DNA of 64,000 nt from positions 124,001 to 188,000 of the forward strand of contig NZ_JABRVQ010000003.1 in assembly GCF_013248965.1 (NCBI RefSeq). Reading direction: 5' to 3'. The DNA is from Psychrobacter okhotskensis. GTDB taxonomy: Bacteria > Pseudomonadota > Gammaproteobacteria > Pseudomonadales > Moraxellaceae. The notes under the pieces were generated by a model. It made no database searches. It saw only the letters and a list, made by a program, of their open reading frames with translations, and was not told the DNA's origin. Both the position numbers and the translations under genes were made by a program. This document shows, in pieces, positions 27,148-35,662 of this stretch (the first letter of the stretch is position 1; each line of letters opens with the position of its first letter).

Positions 27148-28008
27148 ATGGAAAGTTTCAGTATTGTCATGATCGTTTTGATCGCGCTGGTGATGTTTAC
27201 CGTATTTAAAGGCGTGCGGATCGTACCGCAGGGTTATAAGTGGGTCGTGCAGCGCCTCGGTAAATATAGTCAAACGCTAGAACCTGGGCTAAACCTCATT
27301 ATTCCTTACGTTGATGATGTCGCTTATAAAGTGACCACCAAAGACATCGTGCTCGACATTCCCTCACAAGAAGTGATTACCCGTGATAACGTGGTTATTA
27401 TCGCGAACGCTGTCGCTTATATTAATATCGTGCGCCCTGATAAAGCGGTATATGGTATCGAAGATTATGAATATGGTATTCGTAATTTGGTGCAGACGTC
27501 TTTGCGTTCCATCATCGGTGAGATGGATTTGGATAGTGCATTATCTAGCCGTGATGAAATCAAAACCAAGCTAAAGCATGCCATCTCAGAAGATATTGCA
27601 GATTGGGGTATCACCCTAAAAACCGTAGAGATTCAAGATATTAACCCATCGCAAACCATGCAAGCGTCAATGGAAGAGCAAGCGGCGGCAGAGCGCCTAC
27701 GTCGTGCGACAGTGACCCGTGCTGATGGTCAAAAGCAAGCCGCTATCCTAGAGGCAGACGGTCGCCTAGAAGCCTCACGCCGTGATGCTGAAGCGCAGGT
27801 AGTACTGGCAAAAGGATCAGAGGAGTCGATTCGTTTGATTACTGCAGCAATGGGCACAGAAGAGATGCCAATTGTCTATTTACTCGGTGAGCAATATATC
27901 AAGTCGATTCGTCAGTTAGCTGAATCTGACAATGCAAAAATGGTGGTATTACCGGCTGATATCCTCAGTACGGTGAAAGGGATGGTCGGCGATAAGCTGA
28001 AGGTTTAA
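27148..28008 (+). CDS. qmcA: SPFH/band-7 membrane protein (QmcA-like stomatin)
   Basis: A stomatin-like protein of 286 residues. One N-terminal helix (about 3-21) is followed by the SPFH domain (VPQGYKWVVQRLGKYSQTLEPG, VITRDNVVIIANAVAYINI, RSIIGEMDLDSALSSRDEI), a helical coiled segment (AAAERLRRATVTRADGQKQA) and a C-terminal segment. The order matches E. coli QmcA, a substrate-like partner of FtsH/HflKC-type complexes and lipid microdomains. AGAGGTGGA precedes the ATG at ideal spacing. Pairing with the upstream NfeD gene is the family's usual arrangement. Confidence 0.9.
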   Translation: MESFSIVMIVLIALVMFTVFKGVRIVPQGYKWVVQRLGKYSQTLEPGLNLIIPYVDDVAYKVTTKDIVLDIPSQEVITRDNVVIIANAVAYINIVRPDKAVYGIEDYEYGIRNLVQTSLRSIIGEMDLDSALSSRDEIKTKLKHAISEDIADWGITLKTVEIQDINPSQTMQASMEEQAAAERLRRATVTRADGQKQAAILEADGRLEASRRDAEAQVVLAKGSEESIRLITAAMGTEEMPIVYLLGEQYIKSIRQLAESDNAKMVVLPADILSTVKGMVGDKLKV

Positions 28009-28199
28009 CTAAGCATGTTTTAAGCTTAGGTAAGTATGATATAAAAATGGTCGGTGAGCGTTTTACGTGCTGGCTATTTTTTTAACTTTAATTTATACAT
28101 AATCCTCTCAGTGGGTTTTTAGCGGGTGCTGTTTTTTGTCCAATATTTTTTTGTCCAATAATAAAAATACGCCTATGCAAATCAATAAGGAAAATAATA

Positions 28200-29576
28200 A
28201 TGACTGAGCAAGATTTAAATATTGAAATAATGGCTATAAAAGACTTTCCTCAAGGTAGCCCATTACCCTATAGCCTACTTGATGCGACCCATATCAATGC
28301 CGCCTATCCTGAGCAAAAACTAGAGATTCGTGGTGGTGGCTATGGCTCGGATGCAGCGGCTCACCCAACCAATGGTAATCAGTTTTATGTCCTTACCGAT
28401 CGCGGTCCTAATGCCGACTTTGACGGGATTGCTGGTAAAGGTAAGCAGTTTTTAGTGCCAAATTATACGCCGTCTATTGGACTGTTTGAGCTCCAAGCTG
28501 ATGGCAAAATTATCAAAGTAAAAGAAATAATTCTAAAAGATAGAAGTGGCAATCCTATCTCGGGACTGCCAAACCCAAAGGCTTTTGGCGGCACCAATGA
28601 AGTACCTTATGATATCAATGGTCAACCGATGACGGTCAATCCACAATTGCCTTTTGATGCAGTGACCAATCCGATTAAAACTGACATCAACGGTTTAGAC
28701 CCTGAAGGACTGGCGGCGCTAACAGACGGCAGTTTTTGGATCAGTGATGAATATGGTCCACATCTTGTGCATTATGACGCGGATGGCGTAGAGACAGCCC
28801 GTATCAACGCCTTTGCCAATGATGAGCGTAATAATGTAATTATCAATGGAAAGCCGATTTTGTTATCGACGGAATTTACCAAACGCCGTGCCAATCGCGG
28901 CATGGAAGCGCTAACCATCACCCCCGACCAAACCACGCTTGTCGGTATCATGGAGTCATCGATGGACAATCCTGATGAGTCAGGGCGACTGTCTAGTTTG
29001 GTACGTCTAGTTACGATTAACCTAAACTTAGGGCAAATAGCGCAGTATTTATATCGTCTAGATAGTCCAAAACATGTGACGTCAGGCATTGTTGCGATTA
29101 ATAACCATGAGTTTTATCTCATTGAACATGACCGCAAGTTCCCGCTACAAGATGAGTCGGCACAAAAACTCATTTATAAAATAGATATTTTGCAGGCAAC
29201 CGATATTGAAGGTGTTTTAAACACCGAAAGTATTAAACGAGAAGACAATCTTGGCTTGACTATCAATGGACAAACGCTTGAGCAGCATATAGCTACAGAC
29301 GAAAAAAACTGGCAGATGCTTGAGGATATAAGTATTCAGCCCGTTAAAAAAACCTTGGTCGTCGATGTGCTGGCGAGCTTAGATTATCCGCATGATAAGC
29401 TTGAGGGCTTATGGTTACGGCAAGATGGTTCACTGGGTCTACTCAATGATGATGATTTTGCAATGACAGATACAGAGATAGTCAATTCAAAAAGTAGTGT
29501 CGAGCAAAAGTATCTCGATAAAGAAAAAACCCTTGAAGATGCCAACCGCTTATATATTGTCATGCCGTCAGAGTAG
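28200..29576 (+). CDS. Phytase-like esterase domain protein (PF13449 type)
   Basis: A 458-residue protein matching the esterase-like activity of phytase family. Typical blocks are RGGGYGSDAAAHPTNGNQFYVLTDRGPNADF, shown here only in part, with LDPEGLAALTDGSFWISDEYGPHLVHYDADG, NRGMEALTITPDQTTLVGIMES and LIEHDRKF. The fold is a predicted beta-propeller. Most relatives are exported, but this one begins MTEQDLNIEIMAIKDFPQ with no signal peptide, so location is uncertain. AAGGAAAATAAT supports the start. It is an isolated gene with a terminator downstream. Phosphatase or esterase activity is a family prediction only. Confidence 0.75.
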   Translation: MTEQDLNIEIMAIKDFPQGSPLPYSLLDATHINAAYPEQKLEIRGGGYGSDAAAHPTNGNQFYVLTDRGPNADFDGIAGKGKQFLVPNYTPSIGLFELQADGKIIKVKEIILKDRSGNPISGLPNPKAFGGTNEVPYDINGQPMTVNPQLPFDAVTNPIKTDINGLDPEGLAALTDGSFWISDEYGPHLVHYDADGVETARINAFANDERNNVIINGKPILLSTEFTKRRANRGMEALTITPDQTTLVGIMESSMDNPDESGRLSSLVRLVTINLNLGQIAQYLYRLDSPKHVTSGIVAINNHEFYLIEHDRKFPLQDESAQKLIYKIDILQATDIEGVLNTESIKREDNLGLTINGQTLEQHIATDEKNWQMLEDISIQPVKKTLVVDVLASLDYPHDKLEGLWLRQDGSLGLLNDDDFAMTDTEIVNSKSSVEQKYLDKEKTLEDANRLYIVMPSE

Positions 29577-29644
29577 GTTTATTTATCATCAATTGATTTA
29601 CCATTAACTGATTTACTATAAAGAAGACGCATTTATCGCAAACC

Positions 29645-29682
29645 ATAAAAAAGACCTCGCATTAGCGAAGTTTTTTTTTATT
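29645..29682. terminator. Hairpin between convergent genes
   Basis: ACCTCGC and GCGAAGT pair with one mismatch around ATTA, flanked by A and T runs. It could end transcription from both the phytase-like gene and hemN. Confidence 0.5.
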
Positions 29683-29704
29683 ATAAAGGGTGGATTAAAA
29701 AGTT

Positions 29705-31246
29705 TTAAATTACTTTAGAGAAGCGGTTTTTATGTTTTTTCTCAAGGTATTCATCGAACACCATGGCGACATTACGCCCTAATAGACGACCTTTTGGCAG
29801 GACGCGAATACCAGCGGCATCCATGTCAATCAAGCGGTCCTCTTGCATCTCGCCCAATTGCTGAATTTCATCGATAAAATAAGTAATGGCATCGATACCG
29901 AATTTCTGATTAACGTCTCTAAAGTCGATATAGTCATGACAGAGTAAATTCATAATCACGTATTCACGCAGACGATCTTTAATCGAGGTTTTAATGACAT
30001 TGACCGCTGGCATTATCGCTGGATTATCACGCGCGGCATCGATATTTTCTTTATATACCTGCAAATCCGTATGGTTTTGCAAAATATAGCTGCTATTGGC
30101 ATTAGAGATTTGGCTGATTGACGACACCCCAAAGCCTAATAAATCGCAATCGCCCATGATGGTATAGCCCTGAAAATTACGGTGCAATTTGCCTTCGCGC
30201 TGGGCGATAGCCAGCTCATCATCAGGCTTGGCAAAGTGATCTATACCGATATATTGATAACCCGCTTCGCTCAAGGTATTGATGGTGTTACCGAGCATGG
30301 TAAGCTTGGCAGCTGGCGTCGGTAAATCCGCCTCTTTAATTTGGCGTTGCGATTTAAAGCGCTCAGGTAAATGAGCGTAATTAAATACCGATAAACGATC
30401 GGGTGCCATCTCGATAACACGGCGTACGGTCTTGTCTAGAGTCGTTGGCGTTTGATGCGGTAGGCCATAAATCAGATCCACATTGATAGAATGAAAACCA
30501 AGCTCGCGCGCTTCAGTGAGCACATTTTCGATCATTTCTGCCGAATGCACGCGATTGACCGCGATTTGTACCGTTTCGTCCAAGTCTTGCACCCCTAAGC
30601 TGATGCGATTAAAACCAAGATTGCGTAGCGTTTTTAAGGTGTCATCACCCAGCTCGCGCGGGTCAATTTCAATAGAATAGTCGCCTTCATCTTCAGGTAA
30701 GAATTCAAATTGGGTCTGCAAAAACGCCCACAGTTGACTCATCTCTTCATCACGTAAAAATGTCGGCGTGCCACCACCTAAGTGCAGCTGCTTAACGAGT
30801 AGTTTACTGCTGCCCTCTGGCGTGGTCAATAAGCGCCGTTTGTGCTTAATTTCCGCGATGAGATATTGCAGATAATCGCCGGAGTCGCTGTTTTTTTTAG
30901 TGATAATTTTATTGCAAGCACAGTAATAGCAAAGATGGCGACAGAATGGAATATGAAAATAGAGCGATAATGGCGCGCGCGCTTCACGATTCTGCAGAAT
31001 TTTTATTTCTAAGTCATTAGGGATTGGGGAGAACTCTAAAGCAGTCGGATAAGAGGTGTAACGAGGCCCTGAACGATTGTATTTATTAATAATCGCTTCA
31101 TCAAATGCAGGTAGCTGCTTGGTCATAATACTGCCGCGCGTACTGGCATAAGGGTTGTCTGGCTGCATAACAGGGCGTGTGGTCGTCGGCTGCTCTCCGG
31201 CACGATTATAAGGTTGCTCAGTGTTTGGTTCGGTATATTCTGTCAT
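29705..31246 (-). CDS. hemN: Oxygen-independent coproporphyrinogen III oxidase
   Basis: Radical SAM enzyme that decarboxylates coproporphyrinogen III in anaerobic haem synthesis. The cluster motif is Cys102-x3-Cys106-x2-Cys109-x-Cys111 in FHIPFCRHLCYYCAC. SYPTAL, GGGTPT, DLIYGLPHQT and FGVSSISQI mark the HemN core. Length 513 exceeds E. coli HemN (457) because of a polar N-terminal extension of about 40 residues. The ribosome site GAGGAA supports the ATG at 31246 rather than the internal Met41. An extended -10 element lies about 90 bases upstream. No clear FNR box was seen. The extension has no recognised motif. Confidence 0.94.
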   Translation of the reverse strand: MTEYTEPNTEQPYNRAGEQPTTTRPVMQPDNPYASTRGSIMTKQLPAFDEAIINKYNRSGPRYTSYPTALEFSPIPNDLEIKILQNREARAPLSLYFHIPFCRHLCYYCACNKIITKKNSDSGDYLQYLIAEIKHKRRLLTTPEGSSKLLVKQLHLGGGTPTFLRDEEMSQLWAFLQTQFEFLPEDEGDYSIEIDPRELGDDTLKTLRNLGFNRISLGVQDLDETVQIAVNRVHSAEMIENVLTEARELGFHSINVDLIYGLPHQTPTTLDKTVRRVIEMAPDRLSVFNYAHLPERFKSQRQIKEADLPTPAAKLTMLGNTINTLSEAGYQYIGIDHFAKPDDELAIAQREGKLHRNFQGYTIMGDCDLLGFGVSSISQISNANSSYILQNHTDLQVYKENIDAARDNPAIMPAVNVIKTSIKDRLREYVIMNLLCHDYIDFRDVNQKFGIDAITYFIDEIQQLGEMQEDRLIDMDAAGIRVLPKGRLLGRNVAMVFDEYLEKKHKNRFSKVI

Positions 31247-31332
31247 GCGGCATTCCTCGTGTTGACCATATATATTGCTGTTTATTTATCACAAAGTGCA
31301 CAGCCATATTTATGTCTAAATAGATAGACGCT

Positions 31333-31341
31333 AGTATAGCA
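31333..31341 (-). promoter_or_regulatory. Extended -10 element before hemN
   Basis: On the minus strand TGCTATACT has the TGn-TATACT form of an extended -10, 87 bases before the hemN ATG. The same word occurs before nqrM at 56303. Confidence 0.35.
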
Positions 31342-31401
31342 AATCCTTGTGAACAGTAGGGTGTTTGACCCTTGTTAATCTTCTTAAGATTTCGTTGTTG
31401 T

Positions 31402-32346
31402 CTATTCATTGTTTTCTAAAAAGACCGTTAGTTTCTGCCGCTCACTGGCTGTTAACTCGTCAGCGATATCTATCAAAAATACCTGTTTTAGCTGCATTAA
31501 TACTTCGTCTACGCTTGTCAAAATGCTACTTTTACTGGGTTTGCCCACTTGATGTCGCTGATATTTATGGTTCAATAGAGTATGCCTTACGCCGTCATTA
31601 TCAAGCCTTGAAGCCATAAGTCTGCGTTTAAAAGGGGAGTTAGGGTAAGTGGAGATATACCAACTGCCGACCACCATATCTATTTTAATTTGTGGTAATA
31701 AGTCAAAGACGTAGAGCATCTGCCATTCTGACTTAACCTCACAACATAAGAGGTAGCGTTCATAGTTTACTTGGGCATGTGGCAATATGGGATTTTCGAT
31801 TTGATTTTCAAAACTGTTGTCTTTGATGATTTTATAACGACCATGCGGTGTGGTTTGTATCTGCGAAGCATTTTGACTGTCGTTATTTTTTTGATTAGTG
31901 TCTTCTTGGTTATAAGTGAACAGCAACGGCGCGCTGGGCACTAGGCCACCATAACCCACATCAACCAAATAGTTTTGGCCATTGATGCTCACCATAATGG
32001 CCATGTGCGTGCGAGCATTGTGCCTCTCAAGCTGATTGTTGATGGTCACTACCCCAGTAATGATTCTCGCCTCATAACCCAAGTGGCGCAGCAGCGCCAA
32101 AAATAAGCCATTAAGCTCATAACAGTATCCGCCAGCACGGCGCTCAATGAGCTTGTCATAGATTGAGCGGTCTTCTAAATCAACGGGTCGGTCTACAAGG
32201 GTGGTTAAACTTTGAAACGGAAACTGGGTTAAATGCGTAAGCTGTAGGCGTTTTAGGTGTTCTAAGTCGGGTATGATTGGCTGATCAATCTCTGATGCTG
32301 TAAACCCAAGTTGTTGCAGATAATGGCTGTAATTAATATTGGTCAT
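31402..32346 (-). CDS. Arylamine N-acetyltransferase
   Basis: NAT-family enzyme transferring acetyl from acetyl-CoA to aromatic amines or hydrazines through a Cys-His-Asp triad. The triad is visible as Cys75 in RAGGYCYELNGLF, His114 in ARTHMAIMV and Asp129 in YLVDVGYGG. The N-terminal helical bundle, barrel and C-terminal lid follow the family; length 314 is slightly above the usual 275-285 because of an Asn/Gln/Asp-rich loop at about 145-165. Physiological substrate is unknown. It lies upstream of hemN in the same direction with a 155-base gap containing an own promoter for hemN, so no strong functional link. Confidence 0.9.
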   Translation of the reverse strand: MTNINYSHYLQQLGFTASEIDQPIIPDLEHLKRLQLTHLTQFPFQSLTTLVDRPVDLEDRSIYDKLIERRAGGYCYELNGLFLALLRHLGYEARIITGVVTINNQLERHNARTHMAIMVSINGQNYLVDVGYGGLVPSAPLLFTYNQEDTNQKNNDSQNASQIQTTPHGRYKIIKDNSFENQIENPILPHAQVNYERYLLCCEVKSEWQMLYVFDLLPQIKIDMVVGSWYISTYPNSPFKRRLMASRLDNDGVRHTLLNHKYQRHQVGKPSKSSILTSVDEVLMQLKQVFLIDIADELTASERQKLTVFLENNE

Positions 32347-32404
32347 AAATAATCCTAGCGTAGTTTCTTTTAGGGCATATCTTCATTTAGATGGCTACAG
32401 TGAA

Positions 32405-32452
32405 TGAAAAGTAATATCGATACATCAGGCACTGCTGACATCCATTTTTCTT
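32405..32452 (+). repeat. Dispersed 48-bp repeat, copy 2, in the 32347-32655 spacer
   Basis: Matches 22635-22682 at 44 of 48 positions. It is followed by GCTGTG and GACAGAGGCT, words also present, in the other direction, in the repeat at 51585-51653. The rest of this 309-base spacer holds only the acylase terminator. Confidence 0.6.
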
Positions 32453-32585
32453 GCTTGCTGTGCCTGTGTAGACAGAGGCTACAAAAAATTGATATCAGCA
32501 ATACCGTCGCGTTTTTAGGATGTTTTGACTATATATTTAGATGATTATAGATTGAACTGAAAACATACCCCCGAATAATATTAGC

Positions 32586-32611
32586 AAAAAACCCCAGAAT
32601 TTATCTGAGGT
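32586..32611 (-). terminator. Acylase gene terminator
   Basis: On the minus strand ACCTCAGA and TCTGGGGT form an 8-bp stem with one G.T pair around TAAAT, followed by six T. Confidence 0.75.
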
Positions 32612-32655
32612 CTTGTGTATACGTTTACCGATAGTTACTGCAAATGATCCTCAGA

Positions 32656-35181
32656 TTATTCTCTTAATTCAATCTTATCACCAACTGCTTGCGCGGATAT
32701 CTCGCCAGCACTAAAGGGGACACGAATCCAATCTTTGGCAGAGTAGCGACGCGTCTGATCACGGTGATAAGGCCGCGTGCTATCTGCTGATTGTGAGTAC
32801 GCTAATAACGCTTCTACGATCGGTCCTTTGTCATCAAAGGTCACTGTCTGCATATAGGTGGGGCCATTAATAATGGGGCCGTAAGTACCGTCACTGTTTG
32901 TTGTGGTTGTCGTCTTAACGCCATTTCTAATGATTTCTCTACCTCGAGACTGTGCGACATTGAAAGCCCCTTCACGACCAAGTCCGCCATGCATAGCGAT
33001 TTTCTCGTTACTCTTACCGGCATCAATCACGTACTGCAAATCAGCCAAACTTGCATCGAGGGCTATGTTTTTGCTAGTAAAGTAAGCAATCGAATCACCT
33101 AGGGCGGTACGCGTATTTTCGTTAATGATGAGATCGCGTGGCGTATTGACGGGGTCGTTGACGTCGAATTTGACCTCAAATGCGGTGTCAGTGGTTTCGG
33201 TGAAGTTGACATTGTTCCAAAACTCTCTAAAGACGTGTGCACCTTTGCTATCAAGGTTGTCACGGCGGTCCCAGTTGCTTAAAACCGTACAGGCTTGCGT
33301 GGCATCGATACTGCCGCCAGTGGATAGCGGTAACATAGCGTTGTCATTACAATCAGCCAATACATCATCAAGTACCAGCTCCGCCACGTAGCTACGGTTG
33401 CCATAGACGACTTCTTGCATATTTTCTAGATTAAAAGTATTGCCGCCAAGCTCGTCTTTATTGCTTAGTCGATCCAATATTTGAGTAAGTCCCATGCGAG
33501 TACGCATCAGTAGGGGAACGCCATTGACGGGATTAGGCCCTAAGAAAGGTACTAAACGCCGACGTAATAATGGCGAGAATCCGGTCAATGGCTCCTCAGG
33601 ATTGCTCAACCAGTAGCTGTCATTTGAGTTTTCGACATAGTCATCACGAATCAAAAATGGCAAGTTTGAGCGACCAAAAATACCCGCTTGTGGCGAGTCC
33701 GCATCAGTGCCCCATTCGCAGGCAGCATCGCTACCGTTTAGTGCTGGCAAGTCTGCTGCGACCAAAGCCCCAAGGAAAGGCCCTGCATTGGCACTACAGG
33801 CTTCTAGCTGCTCTTTAGTCACATGCGGCACGGTTGAGATATCAGCATAGAGCGCCTTGCCGTAACGGTCAGTCGCGATGGTATTGACGAACCCAAGACC
33901 AAGGGTGTCCTGCATTCTATCGACCAGATCTTCTACACTAGTGGCTTGGTTCATACTGCGCCATTGATTTAACGCACGTGGATTTTCTGAAGCGGCATCG
34001 CGAATCGTATAAGCCAGATTGTTAGCGCCCCACGTTGGCAAAAGATCACTAAGGGTATTGGCCGCTAGCATAGGTCCATATTGTGATAAGTATATGGGTC
34101 GGACTAGGGTCTGATCATCAGGGAGCTGGATGGTCACATCAACGGCTTCAATATCACGCTGCTCAAGGGCACCATCACTGTTTTTATAGATATACTTCAT
34201 CGGATCACCAGCCACCAGATTGAGCTGGTAAAGGGTGAAGCGTTTGGCGGTAGAGACGGTATGGCTCCACGCGACGTCCTTATTAAAACCAATATTAGGG
34301 AAGGGTTGACCTTGCTGACCGACCCCCATCACGTCAAGCTTGCCTGGCATTGTTAAATGAAACTCATAAAACCGCTGAACGCCTTCCCATGGCTCATGAG
34401 GATTGCCATACATTACACCACTGTCAGTGCCGGTGACCTCGCTACCAAAGGCATAAGCATTACTACCACCATCCATCACATTAATCGTCGTCATATCGAA
34501 TTTTGGCGCGGATTCTACGACTGGATCTATGTTAGCGCTACGCATTCTAGAGCTGCCCATTACGCTATTTTCTACCGGCGGTGTCGCGGCCACAATCGCG
34601 CCGACGAAGTTAGAAAGCCCACCGCGTAGATTGGCTTTGCCATAAAGTGTGAGCAGATCATTGATATCGATTTCGCGTACCCACTCGACACCAGCACAAT
34701 CGGGATCAATATTGTCAACGCCTGTATCACGCAGATAGCGACTATAACCTGCCGCATAGCCTGTTACAGCATCGATAACTTCTGGATCTTGCGCCGCTAA
34801 AAAACTGCTGCGCCTCTCTGGAGAGTTATACCAGGTATAAAATACATCGCTGGCCATATTGCCTTCATCACCCAGATACAGCATGCTCTGACCACTGGCC
34901 ACTACGATTTCGTGTGCGAGCGAGCAGATATTATCTTCAGCGAAAGCATAGCCGACACCATAACCCAGCCCCTTATAATCCTTGGCAGTAATATGGGGGA
35001 TACCAAACTGGGTACGCTGAATATCGGCCTCATATGTCGCGGCAGGGGTATCGATATCGTCATCGTTAAAGCTATTGTCATTATCCGAGCAGCCGAATAA
35101 CGCTAAGGACACGGCCATTGTGAGTAGCGTGAGCGTGGGCGCTCGCTGATTTCTGACCAATATATTCATTGTTTTCACCAT
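32656..35181 (-). CDS. Lipoprotein penicillin-acylase-family Ntn hydrolase
   Basis: An 841-residue member of the penicillin G/aculeacin acylase family, which hydrolyses amide bonds after self-cleavage. The signal peptide ends in a lipobox, LALFGC (Cys31), so it is a predicted lipoprotein. The alpha-chain block (TQFGIPHITAKDYKGLGYGVGYAFAEDN) is shortened here to its key words GIPHI and GYAFAEDN. The nucleophile Ser240 follows Gly239 in DGGSNAYAFG, with GNPHEPW downstream. Relatives include acyl-homoserine-lactone acylases (PvdQ, QuiP) and aculeacin acylases; the substrate cannot be read from sequence. A second in-frame ATG at 35169 is an alternative start. It is monocistronic with its own terminator. 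Confidence 0.85.
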   Translation of the reverse strand: MVKTMNILVRNQRAPTLTLLTMAVSLALFGCSDNDNSFNDDDIDTPAATYEADIQRTQFGIPHITAKDYKGLGYGVGYAFAEDNICSLAHEIVVASGQSMLYLGDEGNMASDVFYTWYNSPERRSSFLAAQDPEVIDAVTGYAAGYSRYLRDTGVDNIDPDCAGVEWVREIDINDLLTLYGKANLRGGLSNFVGAIVAATPPVENSVMGSSRMRSANIDPVVESAPKFDMTTINVMDGGSNAYAFGSEVTGTDSGVMYGNPHEPWEGVQRFYEFHLTMPGKLDVMGVGQQGQPFPNIGFNKDVAWSHTVSTAKRFTLYQLNLVAGDPMKYIYKNSDGALEQRDIEAVDVTIQLPDDQTLVRPIYLSQYGPMLAANTLSDLLPTWGANNLAYTIRDAASENPRALNQWRSMNQATSVEDLVDRMQDTLGLGFVNTIATDRYGKALYADISTVPHVTKEQLEACSANAGPFLGALVAADLPALNGSDAACEWGTDADSPQAGIFGRSNLPFLIRDDYVENSNDSYWLSNPEEPLTGFSPLLRRRLVPFLGPNPVNGVPLLMRTRMGLTQILDRLSNKDELGGNTFNLENMQEVVYGNRSYVAELVLDDVLADCNDNAMLPLSTGGSIDATQACTVLSNWDRRDNLDSKGAHVFREFWNNVNFTETTDTAFEVKFDVNDPVNTPRDLIINENTRTALGDSIAYFTSKNIALDASLADLQYVIDAGKSNEKIAMHGGLGREGAFNVAQSRGREIIRNGVKTTTTTNSDGTYGPIINGPTYMQTVTFDDKGPIVEALLAYSQSADSTRPYHRDQTRRYSAKDWIRVPFSAGEISAQAVGDKIELRE

Positions 35182-35662
35182 CCATGGTTAGTTTTTACGA
35201 TTTAAGGCGCTGATAATCCATTTATCTAGCCTGCTTTAAACGCTCAATAAATTGCTATTGTTGCTTTTAGTGTACAAATACTCACTAATCATATACCCAA
35301 AAGAAAATACTTTGCTAGTCAGTTAACAAAATTATTTGTCAGACAAAAATAAAAGTTAATAATTATTTTATTCTTTCAAATCATGGTGTTAATCATTAAA
35401 AACTTAATAGGTAACATTTATTAAAAGATGAGGGCGTGAAGTAGTTGGCTAATATCTCGATATTATCTGCGCTGTTTTCCTTGTTTGACTGTAATTTACC
35501 TCCTTTTTATCACTATTTTTAAAATGAGGGCACGGTCTAGGATGCGTACTAGAAAATAGACGTTTAGCAGCAATCAAGCCATTCGAATGATAAAAAACAC
35601 GACATTTGCGCGTTGATAAATAATGCTCTATTATCAATAGCTCCCTGTATCAGGAAACGCTG
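35182..35662. other. Spacer between acylase gene and comM
   Basis: This 481-base divergent spacer is very AT-rich and contains the repeat at 35448-35541. No ORF or structured RNA was recognised in the remainder; it should hold the promoters of both flanking genes. Confidence 0.4.
35448..35541. repeat. Dispersed approx. 95-bp repeat, copy 1
   Basis: The segment around CTGCGCTGTTTTCCTTGT matches 56457-56551 over its whole length with a few differences, including TTTTTAAAATGAGG near the end and CTAG at the edge. Confidence 0.65.

Noticed and set aside
26566..27273. 235-codon minus-strand ORF opposite nfeD
   Set aside because: It is a shadow of nfeD/qmcA, rich in Ile, Thr and Pro with no domain, while the plus-strand genes have clear family matches.
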